A stretch of 64,000 nucleotides of DNA from Burkholderia lata (lineage in GTDB: Bacteria > Pseudomonadota > Gammaproteobacteria > Burkholderiales > Burkholderiaceae): positions 806,001 through 870,000 of the forward strand of contig NC_007510.1 in the NCBI RefSeq assembly GCF_000012945.1. Direction: 5' to 3'. Below are positions 45,954 to 54,744 of this stretch, piece after piece; the first letter of the stretch is position 1; each line of letters begins with the position of its first letter. A program made the position numbers and the translations under genes. The notes beneath the pieces are model-generated. The model was not told where the DNA came from and did not search any database. It saw nothing but the letters and a program-made list of their open reading frames with translations.

Positions 45954-47789
45954 ATGACGACACGGAAGTCCTTGAAAGACGGTTTCGCGCTATTCGGAAC
46001 GACACTGAGCGTGCCGCTCGCTGCAGCCGCGGCCGCCGCGCTGCTCGTCACGGGGTGCGGTGGCGACGACGGGTCGGGCCCGGCCGCTTCGGCCGCCGCC
46101 GCGGCCGCGACGTCGGCCGGCGCCAGCACGTCGGCCAACACCAACGCAACGGCCGCCGCGGCCGACCAGCCTTACGTCGACAACGACGTGTACGGCACCG
46201 GGCCGAACGACGCGGTCACGGATTCCACGGAAGGGGCGGCTGTCGTGCACCGCACGGTCACGATCGGCGGCAAGACCATCAAGTACACGGCTACCACGGG
46301 CCACCTGACGACGATCGATCCGACCACGTCGGCGCCGAACGCGAAGATGTTCTACGTCGCGTACACGCAGGACAATCCGGACCCGTCGAAGCCGCGCCCG
46401 GTCACGTTCTTCTACAACGGCGGCCCGGGCTCGTCGTCGGTCTACCTGCTGCTCGGCTCGTACGGGCCGAAGCGCCTGCAGTCGTCGTTCCCGAACTTCA
46501 CGCCGCCCGCGCCGTACAAGCTGCTCGACAACCCGGACAGCCTGCTCGACCGCACCGACCTCGTGTTCATCAACCCGGTCGGCACCGGTTACTCGACGGC
46601 GATCGCCCCGGCGAAGAACAAGGACTTCTGGGGCACCGACCAGGACGCCCGCTCGATCGACCGCTTCATCCAGCGCTACCTGACCAAGTACTCGCGCTGG
46701 AATTCGCCGAAGTTCCTGTACGGCGAGTCGTACGGCACCGCGCGCAGCGCAGTCGTGTCGTGGGTGCTGCATGAAGACGGCATCGACCTGAACGGGATCA
46801 CGCTGCAGTCGTCGATCCTCGACTACGCGAACGCGCTGTCCGCGCCGGGCACGTTCCCGACGCTCGCGGCCGACGCGTTCTACTGGAAGAAGACGACGCT
46901 CAACCCGACGCCGACCGATCTCGACGCGTACATGATCCAGGCCCGCAACTATGCGGACAACACGCTCGCGCCGCTCGCGCAGAAGCCGAACCCGCAGGAC
47001 GGCGGCTTCGTGAACGTGCGCCTGAACCTGAACCTTCAGACCGCGCAGCAGATGGGCTCGTACATCGGCACGGATCCGACGTCGCTGATCCAGACGTTCG
47101 GCAACCCGGCCGCGCTCGGCAACGTGCCGTCGTCGGATGACAACCCGCCGTACACGTTCTTCCTGACGCTCGTGCCGGGCACGCAGATCGGCCAGTACGA
47201 CGGTCGCGCGAACTTCACGGGCAAGGGCATCGCGCCGTACATCCTGCCGAACTCGGGCAGCAACGATCCGTCGATCACGAACGTCGGCGGCGCGTACACG
47301 GTGCTGTGGAACAGCTATATCAACACCGACCTCAAGTACACGTCGACGTCGTCGTTCGTGGACCTGAACGACCAGGTCTTCAACAACTGGGACTTCAGCC
47401 ACACGGACCCGACCGGCGCGAACAAGGGCGGCGGCAATACGCTGTACACGGCCGGCGACCTGGCGTCGACGATGAGCGTGAACCCGGACCTGAAGGTGCT
47501 GTCGGCCAACGGCTATTTCGACGCCGTCACGCCGTTCCACCAGACGGAGCTGACGCTCGCGCAGATGCCGCTCGACCCGACGCTCAAGGCGCAGAACCTG
47601 ACGATCAAGAACTACCCGTCGGGCCACATGATCTACCTGAACGACGCGTCGCGGACCGCGCTGAAGGGCGATCTCGCCAACTTCTACGACGGCATCCTGG
47701 CCAACCGCACTGCGCTGCAGCGCGTGCTGAAGCTGCAGATGCGCACGCAGCAGCTCAAGCAGCAGAAGTTGCAGCAGCAGGGGCAGTAA
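45954..47789 (+). CDS. S10-family serine carboxypeptidase, putative lipoprotein
   Basis: A 611-residue peptidase. The N-terminus is a lipoprotein signal peptide ending LLVTG-C35, followed by a low-complexity Ala/Ser/Thr linker (about 40–70). The S10 fold then shows VTFFYNGGPGSSSVYLLLGSYGPKRL (oxyanion region), the nucleophile Ser259 in YGESYGTARS, the Asp in LSANGYFDAVTPF and the His in NYPSGHMIY. All three triad parts are present. S10 enzymes release C-terminal amino acids at low pH and are less common in bacteria than in eukaryotes. A Gln-rich tail follows. Confidence 0.9.
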   Translation: MTTRKSLKDGFALFGTTLSVPLAAAAAAALLVTGCGGDDGSGPAASAAAAAATSAGASTSANTNATAAAADQPYVDNDVYGTGPNDAVTDSTEGAAVVHRTVTIGGKTIKYTATTGHLTTIDPTTSAPNAKMFYVAYTQDNPDPSKPRPVTFFYNGGPGSSSVYLLLGSYGPKRLQSSFPNFTPPAPYKLLDNPDSLLDRTDLVFINPVGTGYSTAIAPAKNKDFWGTDQDARSIDRFIQRYLTKYSRWNSPKFLYGESYGTARSAVVSWVLHEDGIDLNGITLQSSILDYANALSAPGTFPTLAADAFYWKKTTLNPTPTDLDAYMIQARNYADNTLAPLAQKPNPQDGGFVNVRLNLNLQTAQQMGSYIGTDPTSLIQTFGNPAALGNVPSSDDNPPYTFFLTLVPGTQIGQYDGRANFTGKGIAPYILPNSGSNDPSITNVGGAYTVLWNSYINTDLKYTSTSSFVDLNDQVFNNWDFSHTDPTGANKGGGNTLYTAGDLASTMSVNPDLKVLSANGYFDAVTPFHQTELTLAQMPLDPTLKAQNLTIKNYPSGHMIYLNDASRTALKGDLANFYDGILANRTALQRVLKLQMRTQQLKQQKLQQQGQ

Positions 47790-48117
47790 GCGACGGGGGC
47801 AGCTTGCGCCGCCTGTCATGACGTAAAGGTGTCGCCGGGTCACGTGCGCCCGCTTTTCGCGTGACGTATGTCGACGTCGATGCCGTTGTCCTCAACGATG
47901 CCCCGGGAGCCATGGACTTCCGGGGCATCGTCTTTTCCGAGGAGACGTGGCGCGTGGAAGCCACCCGTGACGGCATTGCGGAATCCTTGAAGAGGGGATG
48001 AACAGCCCTCTATTGAGGATTGGCCGGAAATTCAGGCGGTGACGTTCGGTTCCCGAGCGGGACGAGTTGTTCGCCAGGGGTGAGGTCGATCAGTACCCGG
48101 CGGGGCGCTCGCGCCGC
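47790..48117. other. Convergent gap between the S10 carboxypeptidase and TauE/SafE genes
   Basis: A 328-base region with the terminator at 47895–47937 and no convincing ORF. The rest has no recognised element. Confidence 0.5.
47895..47937 (+). terminator. Rho-independent terminator after the carboxypeptidase
   Basis: A perfect 12-bp stem (acgatgccccgg 47895–47906 with ccggggcatcgt 47920–47931), 13-base loop, followed by CTTTT. It is somewhat far (about 105 bases) from the stop codon. Confidence 0.8.
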
Positions 48118-48906
48118 TTACGCCAGCACGAGCCGGATGCCGACCGCGACGAGCGTCGCGGCGAGCAGGTTGCGCAGCAGCCGCTCCGGCGCGCGCGCCG
48201 ACAGCAGGCTGCCGAGCACGATGCCGGGCAGCGAGCCGAGCAGCAGCGACAGCAGCATTGACCAGTCGACCGAGCCGAGCAGCCAGTGGCCCATGCCCGC
48301 GACGAGCGTGAGCGGCACCGCGTGCGCGATGTCGGAGCCGACGATGCGGGTCGTTGCAAGCGCCGGATAAAGCAGCAGGAGCACGGTCACGCCGATCGCG
48401 CCGGCGCCGACCGACGTCATCGACACGAGCACGCCGAGCACGGCGCCCGTCAGCACGGTCGACCACAGCGTGCGCGCGGGGCTCGGCGCGAGCGGGTTGC
48501 GCGCGGCGAATGCGGTGAGCTGCGGCCGGAAGATCAGCGCGAGCGACGTGAGCAGCAGCGCGACGCCGAGCACGAGCTGGATCATCCGCGCGGTGCCCGG
48601 CGAGTTCATCCCGTGCGTATGCAGCCACCACAGCGTGACGGCCGCGGCCGGGACACTGCCCGCCGCGAGCCGGCCCGTGATGCGCCAGTCGATCGAGCCT
48701 TTCAGGCCGTGGACGAGCGTGCCGGTGGCCTTGGTCGCGGCCGCGTACAGCAGGTCGGTGCCGACCGCCGTTGCGGGGTGGACGCCGAACAGCAGCACGA
48801 GGATCGGCGTCATCAACGAACCACCGCCAACGCCCGTCAGGCCGACGAGGATGCCGACGAACAGGCCGGACAACGAGTACAGCAGATCGATATGGGGAAG
48901 CGACAT
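48118..48906 (-). CDS. TauE/SafE sulfite exporter family permease
   Basis: A 262-residue membrane protein with about eight spans and two similar halves. The N-terminus YSLSGLFVGILVGLTGVGGGSLMTPILVLLFGVHPATAVGTDLLYAAATKATGTLVH is the diagnostic TauE/SafE (DUF81) segment. The second half shows GAVLGVLVSMTSVGAGAIGVTVLLLLYP. The family exports sulfite, sulfoacetate or related organosulfur anions; the substrate here is not known. No adjacent sulfur gene is seen. Confidence 0.88.
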   Translation of the reverse strand: MSLPHIDLLYSLSGLFVGILVGLTGVGGGSLMTPILVLLFGVHPATAVGTDLLYAAATKATGTLVHGLKGSIDWRITGRLAAGSVPAAAVTLWWLHTHGMNSPGTARMIQLVLGVALLLTSLALIFRPQLTAFAARNPLAPSPARTLWSTVLTGAVLGVLVSMTSVGAGAIGVTVLLLLYPALATTRIVGSDIAHAVPLTLVAGMGHWLLGSVDWSMLLSLLLGSLPGIVLGSLLSARAPERLLRNLLAATLVAVGIRLVLA

Positions 48907-49247
48907 CGGAAGCAGGCGGTTATGCGGCGACGGTGATGGGATGTTCGGCGGCGGCGCGTGGCCGCGGCGCGCGCGTCAAAGTCCGCCATTGTCGCAAATG
49001 TGGCGGGTCGATGTACGACTGCGTTAAAAATCGCTGGGGAAAGCCCGTGGGGTGGGCAACCGGCCTGAAGTCAAACGGGCGTTTGAGCGGAGCGGGGGCA
49101 TCGCGGCCGTCGTCGGCGCGACCGATCGGCCCGAAATGCCCGATGAACCGAGCGCGGGTGCCGGGCCAGGCACGCGTAAAAAAGGGCGCGACGATGCGCG
49201 CCCTGGTTCGATAGCGACGGCGGACGCCGCCAGCCGCCGGCTACCGG
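48907..49247. other. Gap between the TauE/SafE and DHA2 genes
   Basis: A 341-base region carrying the TauE gene promoter and the terminator of the DHA2 gene (49178–49203). Otherwise nothing recognisable. Confidence 0.5.
49178..49203 (-). terminator. Rho-independent terminator after the DHA2 gene
   Basis: Read on the minus strand, a 7-bp GC stem (cgcgccc 49197–49203 with gggcgcg 49184–49190) runs into six T residues (49178–49183). It lies 45 bases past the DHA2 gene stop. Confidence 0.82.
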
Positions 49248-50687
49248 TCAGTGCATCGCGGGGCCGACGCCTTCGACCGCTCCCTGCCGCCGGATGCGCA
49301 GCGCGAGGCCGATCAGCGCGGCGGCGGCAGCGAATGCCGCGCCGAACGCGAAGGCCGCATGGTAGCCGCCGTTCAGCGCGTCGAGCGGCGCGGCGTTCGC
49401 GGCCGCGAGTGCATCGGTGCGGGCGGCGGCGAGGCTCGCGAGCACGGCGAGGCCGAGTGCGCCGCCCATCATGAACGCGGTGTTGACGATCCCCGACGCG
49501 AGCCCGGAATCCGCCGGATCGACGTCGCTCATCGCGGCGAGCAGCATCGGATTGAACGCGACGCCCGCGCCGATGCCGAGCAGCGTCATGCCGGGCAGCA
49601 CGTGCCAGACGAAGCCGCCGTCCACCGGTGCGCGCGAGAACAGCGCGAGGCCGCAGGCCGCGATCAGCAGGCCGGCGGCGATCGGGCCGCGGATCCCGAA
49701 GCGCATCACGATGCGTGCCGACAGCCCGAGCGAGAACACGGCCATGATCAGGTTCGCCGGCAGGAACGCGAGGCCGACCTGCAGCGGCCCGTAGCCGAGC
49801 ACGCGCTGCATGTACAGCGCGGACAGGAAGAACCACGCGAACATCGCGGCCGCCCACAGCACGGCGATCACGTTCGCGAGCGCGACGTTGCGCGAGGCGA
49901 ACAGCGAGAGCGGCATCAGCGGATGCGCGGCGCGCGCCTCGATCGCGATGAACAGCGCGAGCAGCACGACGGCCGCGCCGATCAGTGAAACGGTCTGCGT
50001 CGACAGCCAGCCGGCCTCGTTGCCGCCGACGATCCCGTAGACGGCCAGCATCAGCGATGCAGTGACGGTGATCGCACCCGCGACGTCGAGCCGCGCGGTG
50101 CCGGCCGGCGCGCGCAGGCGCGGCAGCAGCGCGACGCACATCGCATAGACCGCGATGCCGATCGGCAGGTTGACGAGGAAGATCCAGTGCCACGACAGCG
50201 AGCTCGTCAGCAGCCCGCCGAGCAGCACGCCGATGCTGCCGCCGCCGGCGCAGACGAAGCCGTACACGCCCATCGCGCGGGCGCGCTCGCCGGGCTCGGT
50301 GAAGAGATTCATGATCAGCGACAGCGCGACGGCCGATACGACTGCACCGCCGATCCCCTGCACCGCGCGCGCGGCGATCAGCATCGTCTGCGACTGCGCG
50401 AGGCCGCACGCAAGCGATGCGAGCGTGAAGACGACGAGGCCGGCGAGGAACATGCGCCGCTGGCCGTACAGGTCGCCGAGCCGTCCGCCGAGCAGCAGGC
50501 AGCCGCCGAACGTCAGCAGGTACGCGTTGACGACCCACACGAGGGCCGTCTCGGTGAAGTGGAGGTCGGTGCTGATCGACGGCAGTGCAACGTTCACGAT
50601 CGTGCTGTCGAGCACGATCATCAGCACGCCGAGGCAGAGGACGATCAGCGCGTACCAGCGCTTCTCGCCGTGAATCCCGTGGGTCAT
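49248..50687 (-). CDS. MFS multidrug efflux transporter, DHA2 (EmrB/QacA) family
   Basis: A 479-residue, fourteen-span permease. The LVLCLGVLMIVLDSTIVNVALPSIS signature and GGRLGDLYGQRRMFLAGL motif A are both classic for DHA2 drug:H+ antiporters. So is LLGGLLTSSLSWHWIFLVNLPIG (motif C). The substrate is unknown. No membrane-fusion partner gene adjoins, so it probably acts as a single-component pump. The FrnE-like gene lies 139 bases upstream on the same strand. Confidence 0.88.
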   Translation of the reverse strand: MTHGIHGEKRWYALIVLCLGVLMIVLDSTIVNVALPSISTDLHFTETALVWVVNAYLLTFGGCLLLGGRLGDLYGQRRMFLAGLVVFTLASLACGLAQSQTMLIAARAVQGIGGAVVSAVALSLIMNLFTEPGERARAMGVYGFVCAGGGSIGVLLGGLLTSSLSWHWIFLVNLPIGIAVYAMCVALLPRLRAPAGTARLDVAGAITVTASLMLAVYGIVGGNEAGWLSTQTVSLIGAAVVLLALFIAIEARAAHPLMPLSLFASRNVALANVIAVLWAAAMFAWFFLSALYMQRVLGYGPLQVGLAFLPANLIMAVFSLGLSARIVMRFGIRGPIAAGLLIAACGLALFSRAPVDGGFVWHVLPGMTLLGIGAGVAFNPMLLAAMSDVDPADSGLASGIVNTAFMMGGALGLAVLASLAAARTDALAAANAAPLDALNGGYHAAFAFGAAFAAAAALIGLALRIRRQGAVEGVGPAMH

Positions 50688-50826
50688 GGGCTTGCAGCCT
50701 TCTGATAGTTATTTGAAAGGATGCATTGTAGGCCCCATCGCTGCGGGCTTCCTGCCGGTTTGTGGCAGCAGCGATGCGTAGTCGCGCGTCCGGGCAGGAC
50801 GCGCGTGACGGTGGATGCGACGGGTG

Positions 50827-51558
50827 TTACGAGCGAGCCGGCAGCGCGCAGCCATCGGGGCCGCAGGCGGCCGCGTCGCTGCCGTCGAGTTCGACGATGC
50901 CGTCGCGCCATGCCTGGTCGAGCGCCTGCGCGAACGCGTCGGCCGGCTGCGCACCCGACACCGCATAGCGGCCACCGAACACGAACAGCGGCACGCCGCG
51001 ACCGCCGATCTGCGCGGCGCGCGCGGCGTCGGCTTCGACTTCGTTGCGGTACAGGTCGCTGCGCAGCACGGCGTCGACCGCCGAGCGCTCGAGCCCGGCT
51101 TCGACCGCGAATTCGGTCAGCTCGGCGTGATCGAACAGCGAGCCGTGCTCGCAGAAATACGCACGGTACAGCCGCTCGGTCAGCGCGTGTGCGCGGCCCG
51201 TCGCTTCCGCGAGCTTCACGAGCCGGTGGCCGTCGAGCGTATCGCCGACGAGCGTGCCGGGCAGGTCGTAGCGCAGCCCGACGCTCGCAGCCGCATCGGT
51301 CACCTGGCGCAGCATCTGGTCGACCTGCGCGGGCGACATCCGGTACTTGCCGGCCAGCATCGCCTCGACCGGCTCGACGGGCTGGCCGGGCATCAGCCGG
51401 TACGCGCGCAGCGCGACGTCGACGCGGTCGGCGTGCGCGAACGCGGCGAGCGCCTCGTCGAAGCGGCGCTTGCCGATCCAGCACCACGGGCAGATCAGGT
51501 CGGACCAGATTTCAACGGTCAGGGTCGGGCGGGCAGTCGGGGCGGGAGCGGTCGTCAT
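50827..51558 (-). CDS. DsbA-family oxidoreductase, FrnE-like
   Basis: A 243-residue thioredoxin-fold protein of the FrnE/DsbA group. LTVEIWSDLICPWCWIGKRRFDEAL carries the C-P-W-C active-site pair. The usual helical insert and GGRGVPLFVFGGRYAVSGAQPADAFAQAL (cis-Pro loop) follow. A C-terminal CGPDGC pair is also present. There is no signal peptide, so it is cytoplasmic, like FrnE of Deinococcus, which has disulfide isomerase activity. Start 51558 is chosen because the upstream frame is unlike the family. It lies upstream of and in line with the DHA2 pump. Confidence 0.85.
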   Translation of the reverse strand: MTTAPAPTARPTLTVEIWSDLICPWCWIGKRRFDEALAAFAHADRVDVALRAYRLMPGQPVEPVEAMLAGKYRMSPAQVDQMLRQVTDAAASVGLRYDLPGTLVGDTLDGHRLVKLAEATGRAHALTERLYRAYFCEHGSLFDHAELTEFAVEAGLERSAVDAVLRSDLYRNEVEADAARAAQIGGRGVPLFVFGGRYAVSGAQPADAFAQALDQAWRDGIVELDGSDAAACGPDGCALPARS

Positions 51559-51764
51559 GGGCGGTTCCGGGCAGCAAAAAAGTGTAACCGGGACTATATC
51601 ATTTTGTGCTTCGGCGCTTCGTCTTGGCCGGGCGGGCATGGGGTCATATGAAACAGGCGCCCGGCGTATCACAAAGCATAGACACGGAAGCGGCGTCCCG
51701 ATAGCGATTGCCGATGCGGGAAGTCGCCGCGCGCGCCGGCAAACCGGCCCGCGGCGCGGGTCGC

Positions 51765-52424
51765 TTACGCGTCGCCCTGGGTTTCCTTCAGGTGCTTGAG
51801 GTGCTTGTAGACGGTCGCGCGGCCCATCCCGAGCACGTTCGCGACGTAGTTCGCCGCGCTCTTGCCGCGGAACGCGCCCTCCGCATAAAGCGCTTCGACG
51901 AGCTCGCGCCGGTGCTCGCGCGTGAGCCCGTTCAGCCCGACCTGCCGCTCGCGCAGCCAGCCGTGCAGGAACGTGTTGATGCGCTCCTGCCAGTCGTCGC
52001 GGAACAGCTCGTCCGGCTGCGCGACGACGCCCGCGCCCTTGATGAACAGGTCGAGCGTCGCGCGCACCTCGTCGAACACCGCGATGTTGAAGTTGATGCA
52101 CATCATCCCGGCCGGACGGCCTTCGTCGTCGAACAGCACGTTGCTGACGCAGCGCATCCGCCGGCCGTCCCAGTTCAGCTTCTCGTACGGGCCGATCACG
52201 CGCTCGCGCGCGGAATGATCGATTTCCTCGAGCGCGGAATCGTCGCCGACCTCGCGCTTCGACAGGTTGTTCGCGAGATACAGCACGGTCTGGTCGTGCA
52301 GGTCGTGGATCACGACTTCCGCGTACGGGAAGAACAGCGCGGCGATACCGTCGGCGATCGGCGCATAGCGGGTGAGCAGCAGGTTCTTGACGGGGGATTG
52401 CTTCTTGCGCATCGGGTTCGCCAT
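51765..52424 (-). CDS. dauR: YheO/DauR-like PAS-domain transcriptional regulator
   Basis: A 219-residue regulator with an N-terminal YheO-type PAS domain (about residues 10–130; IADGIAALFFPYAEVVIHDLHDQTVLYLANNLS and MMCINFNIAVFDE). A C-terminal helix-turn-helix of the HTH_22 type follows (about 165–215; EGAFRGKSAANYVANVLGMGRATVYKHLKHLKE). DauR of Pseudomonas aeruginosa, which controls D-arginine catabolism, has the same plan. It lies 131 bases after the dauB-like gene on the same strand. The gene name is by synteny and should be treated as provisional. Confidence 0.78.
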   Translation of the reverse strand: MANPMRKKQSPVKNLLLTRYAPIADGIAALFFPYAEVVIHDLHDQTVLYLANNLSKREVGDDSALEEIDHSARERVIGPYEKLNWDGRRMRCVSNVLFDDEGRPAGMMCINFNIAVFDEVRATLDLFIKGAGVVAQPDELFRDDWQERINTFLHGWLRERQVGLNGLTREHRRELVEALYAEGAFRGKSAANYVANVLGMGRATVYKHLKHLKETQGDA

Positions 52425-52555
52425 CTCGGGTGGGCGGGGGCCGGGCAGCGCATCGGGCCGGCGTGCCGGCGCACCGTTGGCCGGCATGCCCGTGCGCCCG
52501 CGCGCGGCCGCCGCGGCGGTTGCGCCATTGTATCGGCCCCGCGCGCGAGCGCCGC

Positions 52556-53518
52556 TCATGCGCGTGCCAGGTGCGTGTACAGCGCGTGGGCGATCGCGAT
52601 GTCCTCGAGCCCGAGGCCGATCGAGCGGAAGAACGCGTGACGCGTGTACGACGGTGCCGGGCAGGTGCCGGCGACGAGCGCGGGGAGGTCGCCGGCGATC
52701 CGCGCGGCGTCCCAGCCGTGTTCGGCTGCCGCGATCTGCATCTCGCCGGCGCTCGCGGGCGTCGTGTGCCGGTAGTCGCAGTACACGTCCATGTCGGGCA
52801 GCCAGGCGGGCGGGATCTCGTGCGCGCGCGCGACGTTCGTGCTGATCGACGTGACGAGCGCGGGGCGCGTGAGCATCCCGTCGCCGAGCACGGGCGTGCC
52901 CGACGACGTGCACAGCATCACGACGTCCGCGTCGCGCACGCACGCTTCGACGCTCGCCGCGGCGCGGGCGCGCGGATCGAGCTGCGCGAGTGCCGCCTGC
53001 TGCGCCGCGTCGCCGGCGAGCGCCGGCGAGTACACGCGGATCGTCTCCCAGTCGCGCAAGCCCGCCGTGTGCCGCAGGTGTGCGAGGCCGACCGCGCCGG
53101 CGCCGACGATCGCGAGATGGCGTGCGTCGCGCGGCGCGAGGCAGTCGACCGCGAGCGCGGTCGTGCCGGCCGTGCGCTCGACGGTCAGCAGGCCCGCGTC
53201 GCACCACATCAGCGGCTGGCCCGTGCGCATCGACATCAGTGCGGTCCACGCGGTGACGATCGGCTTGCCGCCCGTCACGACATACGGCGACAGCTTCGCG
53301 CCGAACACCTGCGCGTCGGCGAGCGCGCCGAGATACGTGATGAAGTCGCCGGCCTGGTCGGGAAACAGCGTGAGCGTTTGCGGCGGCTGCACCGCGCGCG
53401 TTGCGGCGAGCGACGCGAACATGCTGCGCAGCGTGCCGAGCACGTCGAGCGACGGCAGGGCCGCGCGCACCGCGGCTTCGTCGACGGTCAGCGGCAGGGT
53501 CGGGGCGGTTTGCGTCAT
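52556..53518 (-). CDS. dauB: Ornithine cyclodeaminase/mu-crystallin family reductase, DauB-like
   Basis: A 320-residue NAD(P)-dependent enzyme. PPQTLTLFPDQAGDFITYLGAL and GAKLSPYVVTGGKPIVTAWTALM belong to the substrate domain. The cofactor motif is LAIVGAGAVGLAHLRHTAGL, then VMLCTSSGTPVLGDGML. In the dau locus of Pseudomonas aeruginosa, DauB reduces 2-ketoarginine to L-arginine; relatives reduce Δ1-pyrroline-2-carboxylate. Neighbouring DauR-like, binding-protein and dehydrogenase genes support an amino-acid racemisation role. The true substrate is open. Start 53518 is the first ATG fitting the family. Confidence 0.75.
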   Translation of the reverse strand: MTQTAPTLPLTVDEAAVRAALPSLDVLGTLRSMFASLAATRAVQPPQTLTLFPDQAGDFITYLGALADAQVFGAKLSPYVVTGGKPIVTAWTALMSMRTGQPLMWCDAGLLTVERTAGTTALAVDCLAPRDARHLAIVGAGAVGLAHLRHTAGLRDWETIRVYSPALAGDAAQQAALAQLDPRARAAASVEACVRDADVVMLCTSSGTPVLGDGMLTRPALVTSISTNVARAHEIPPAWLPDMDVYCDYRHTTPASAGEMQIAAAEHGWDAARIAGDLPALVAGTCPAPSYTRHAFFRSIGLGLEDIAIAHALYTHLARA

Positions 53519-53593
53519 GGGGACATCTCCGGTCGGGGCTGGACAGGACCGTCTCGATCGACGGTGTCCGGCAGTGTTCGTGATGGACGAAAA

Positions 53594-53606
53594 GTCTAAT
53601 ATAGAC
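53594..53606. promoter_or_regulatory. Candidate operator GTCTA-N3-TAGAC (left, next to dauB)
   Basis: A perfect inverted repeat gtcta-ata-tagac, 75 bases upstream of the dauB-like start. It has the same half-sites and spacing as the copy at 53749–53761. It probably binds the YheO-type regulator of the locus. Confidence 0.6.
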
Positions 53607-53748
53607 AAACAAAATCGGGAGAATTTTTCTTTTCGAGACTTCGTGGCGTCGCGTGGTTCGAAAAAAACACCGGTAAATCAATGGTATTTCGTGTGACCGA
53701 CGAATTTTGGACGTCGCGTATCGGGGCACGATTCTCGTATCCCCTATA

Positions 53749-53771
53749 GTCTATAGTAGACTTTGAGTCTA
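53749..53771. promoter_or_regulatory. Candidate operator GTCTA-N3-TAGAC (right, next to the binding-protein gene)
   Basis: A perfect inverted repeat gtcta-tag-tagac at 53749–53761, extended to 15 bases by a flanking A/T pair, then a further half-site gtcta at 53767–53771, 18 bases start to start. It lies about 137 bases before the binding-protein ATG. Confidence 0.62.
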
Positions 53772-53897
53772 TATTTCGCGTGCAGGACACGACGCGTCGC
53801 CGCGTGGCGGCCGCCTGCTTCGAATGGCGATCCGGCGCCCGGCCGGGGCCGTCGTGTACCGATCTTCATCGCCTCAATCCGGAACGGAAGGACCGTC

Positions 53898-54677
53898 ATG
53901 AACTGGAAGCTCTCCCTTTGCGCCGCTGCGGCGCTTGCCTGCGCGGCCGTCACGGCCCATGCGGAACAGACCACGTTGCGCTTCGGGATCGAAGCCGCCT
54001 ATCCGCCGTTCGAGAGCAAGACGCCGGCCGGCCAGTTGCAGGGTTTCGACGTCGACATCGGCAATGCGGTGTGCGCGAAGCTGAACATGAAATGCGTGTG
54101 GGTCGAGAATTCGTTCGACGGCCTGATCCCGGCGCTGCAGGCGCGCAAGTTCGACGCGATCAACTCGGCGATGAACATCACGTCGAAGCGCCGGCAGAGC
54201 ATCGACTTCACGCCGGCGATCTACGTGGTGCCGATCGTGATGATCGCCAAGCACGGCTCGCCGCTGCGGCCCGATGTCGCGAGCCTGCGCGGCAAGCATG
54301 TCGGCGTGCTGCAGGGCTCGTCGCAGGAGGATTTCCTGAAGGCACACTGGGCCACTGCGGGCGTGGCCGTCGTGTCGTACCAGGATCAGGACCAGATCTA
54401 CGCCGATCTCGTCGCGGGGCGTCTCGACGCGGCCGTGCAGGAAGCGCAGACCGCGCAGGACGGTTTCCTCGACAAGCCGGCCGGCCGCGACTACCAGATC
54501 GTCGGCGAGCCGCTGAAGGATCCGGCGACGCTCGGCGAAGGCACGGGCTTCGGGATGCGCAAGAACGACAAGGCGCTGCAGGCGAAGATCGTCGGCGCGC
54601 TCGATGCGCTGAAGAAGGACGGCACACTCAGCGCGCTGTCGCAGAAGTACTTCAAGCGCGACATCGTTTCGAAGTAG
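53898..54677 (+). CDS. Periplasmic amino-acid ABC substrate-binding protein
   Basis: A 259-residue protein of the lysine/arginine/ornithine binding-protein family. A signal peptide (about residues 1–22, ending THA-EQ) is followed by LRFGIEAAYPPFESKTPAGQLQGFDVDIGNAVC. The ENSFDGLIPALQARKFDAINSAMNITSKR segment, a hallmark of the family, is present, and the C-terminus has GTGFGMRKNDKAL. AAGGA precedes the ATG. No permease or ATPase gene follows; the next gene is the dehydrogenase. Its ligand is likely a basic amino acid, perhaps a D-isomer. Confidence 0.88.
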   Translation: MNWKLSLCAAAALACAAVTAHAEQTTLRFGIEAAYPPFESKTPAGQLQGFDVDIGNAVCAKLNMKCVWVENSFDGLIPALQARKFDAINSAMNITSKRRQSIDFTPAIYVVPIVMIAKHGSPLRPDVASLRGKHVGVLQGSSQEDFLKAHWATAGVAVVSYQDQDQIYADLVAGRLDAAVQEAQTAQDGFLDKPAGRDYQIVGEPLKDPATLGEGTGFGMRKNDKALQAKIVGALDALKKDGTLSALSQKYFKRDIVSK

Positions 54678-54744
54678 TCACCGCCGTGCGCCGGCCGCCG
54701 CGCCGGCGCGTGTCGCATCGAATCTCGACGCAGTACGGAGAACC

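Larger units (their letters stand above)
53519..53897. other. Divergent promoter region of the dau-like locus
   Basis: A 379-base region with AT-rich sides (about 53585–53640 and 53690–53780). It contains the two palindromic sites described separately. The frame of the binding-protein gene stays open back to 53763 but without a plausible start there. Confidence 0.65.
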
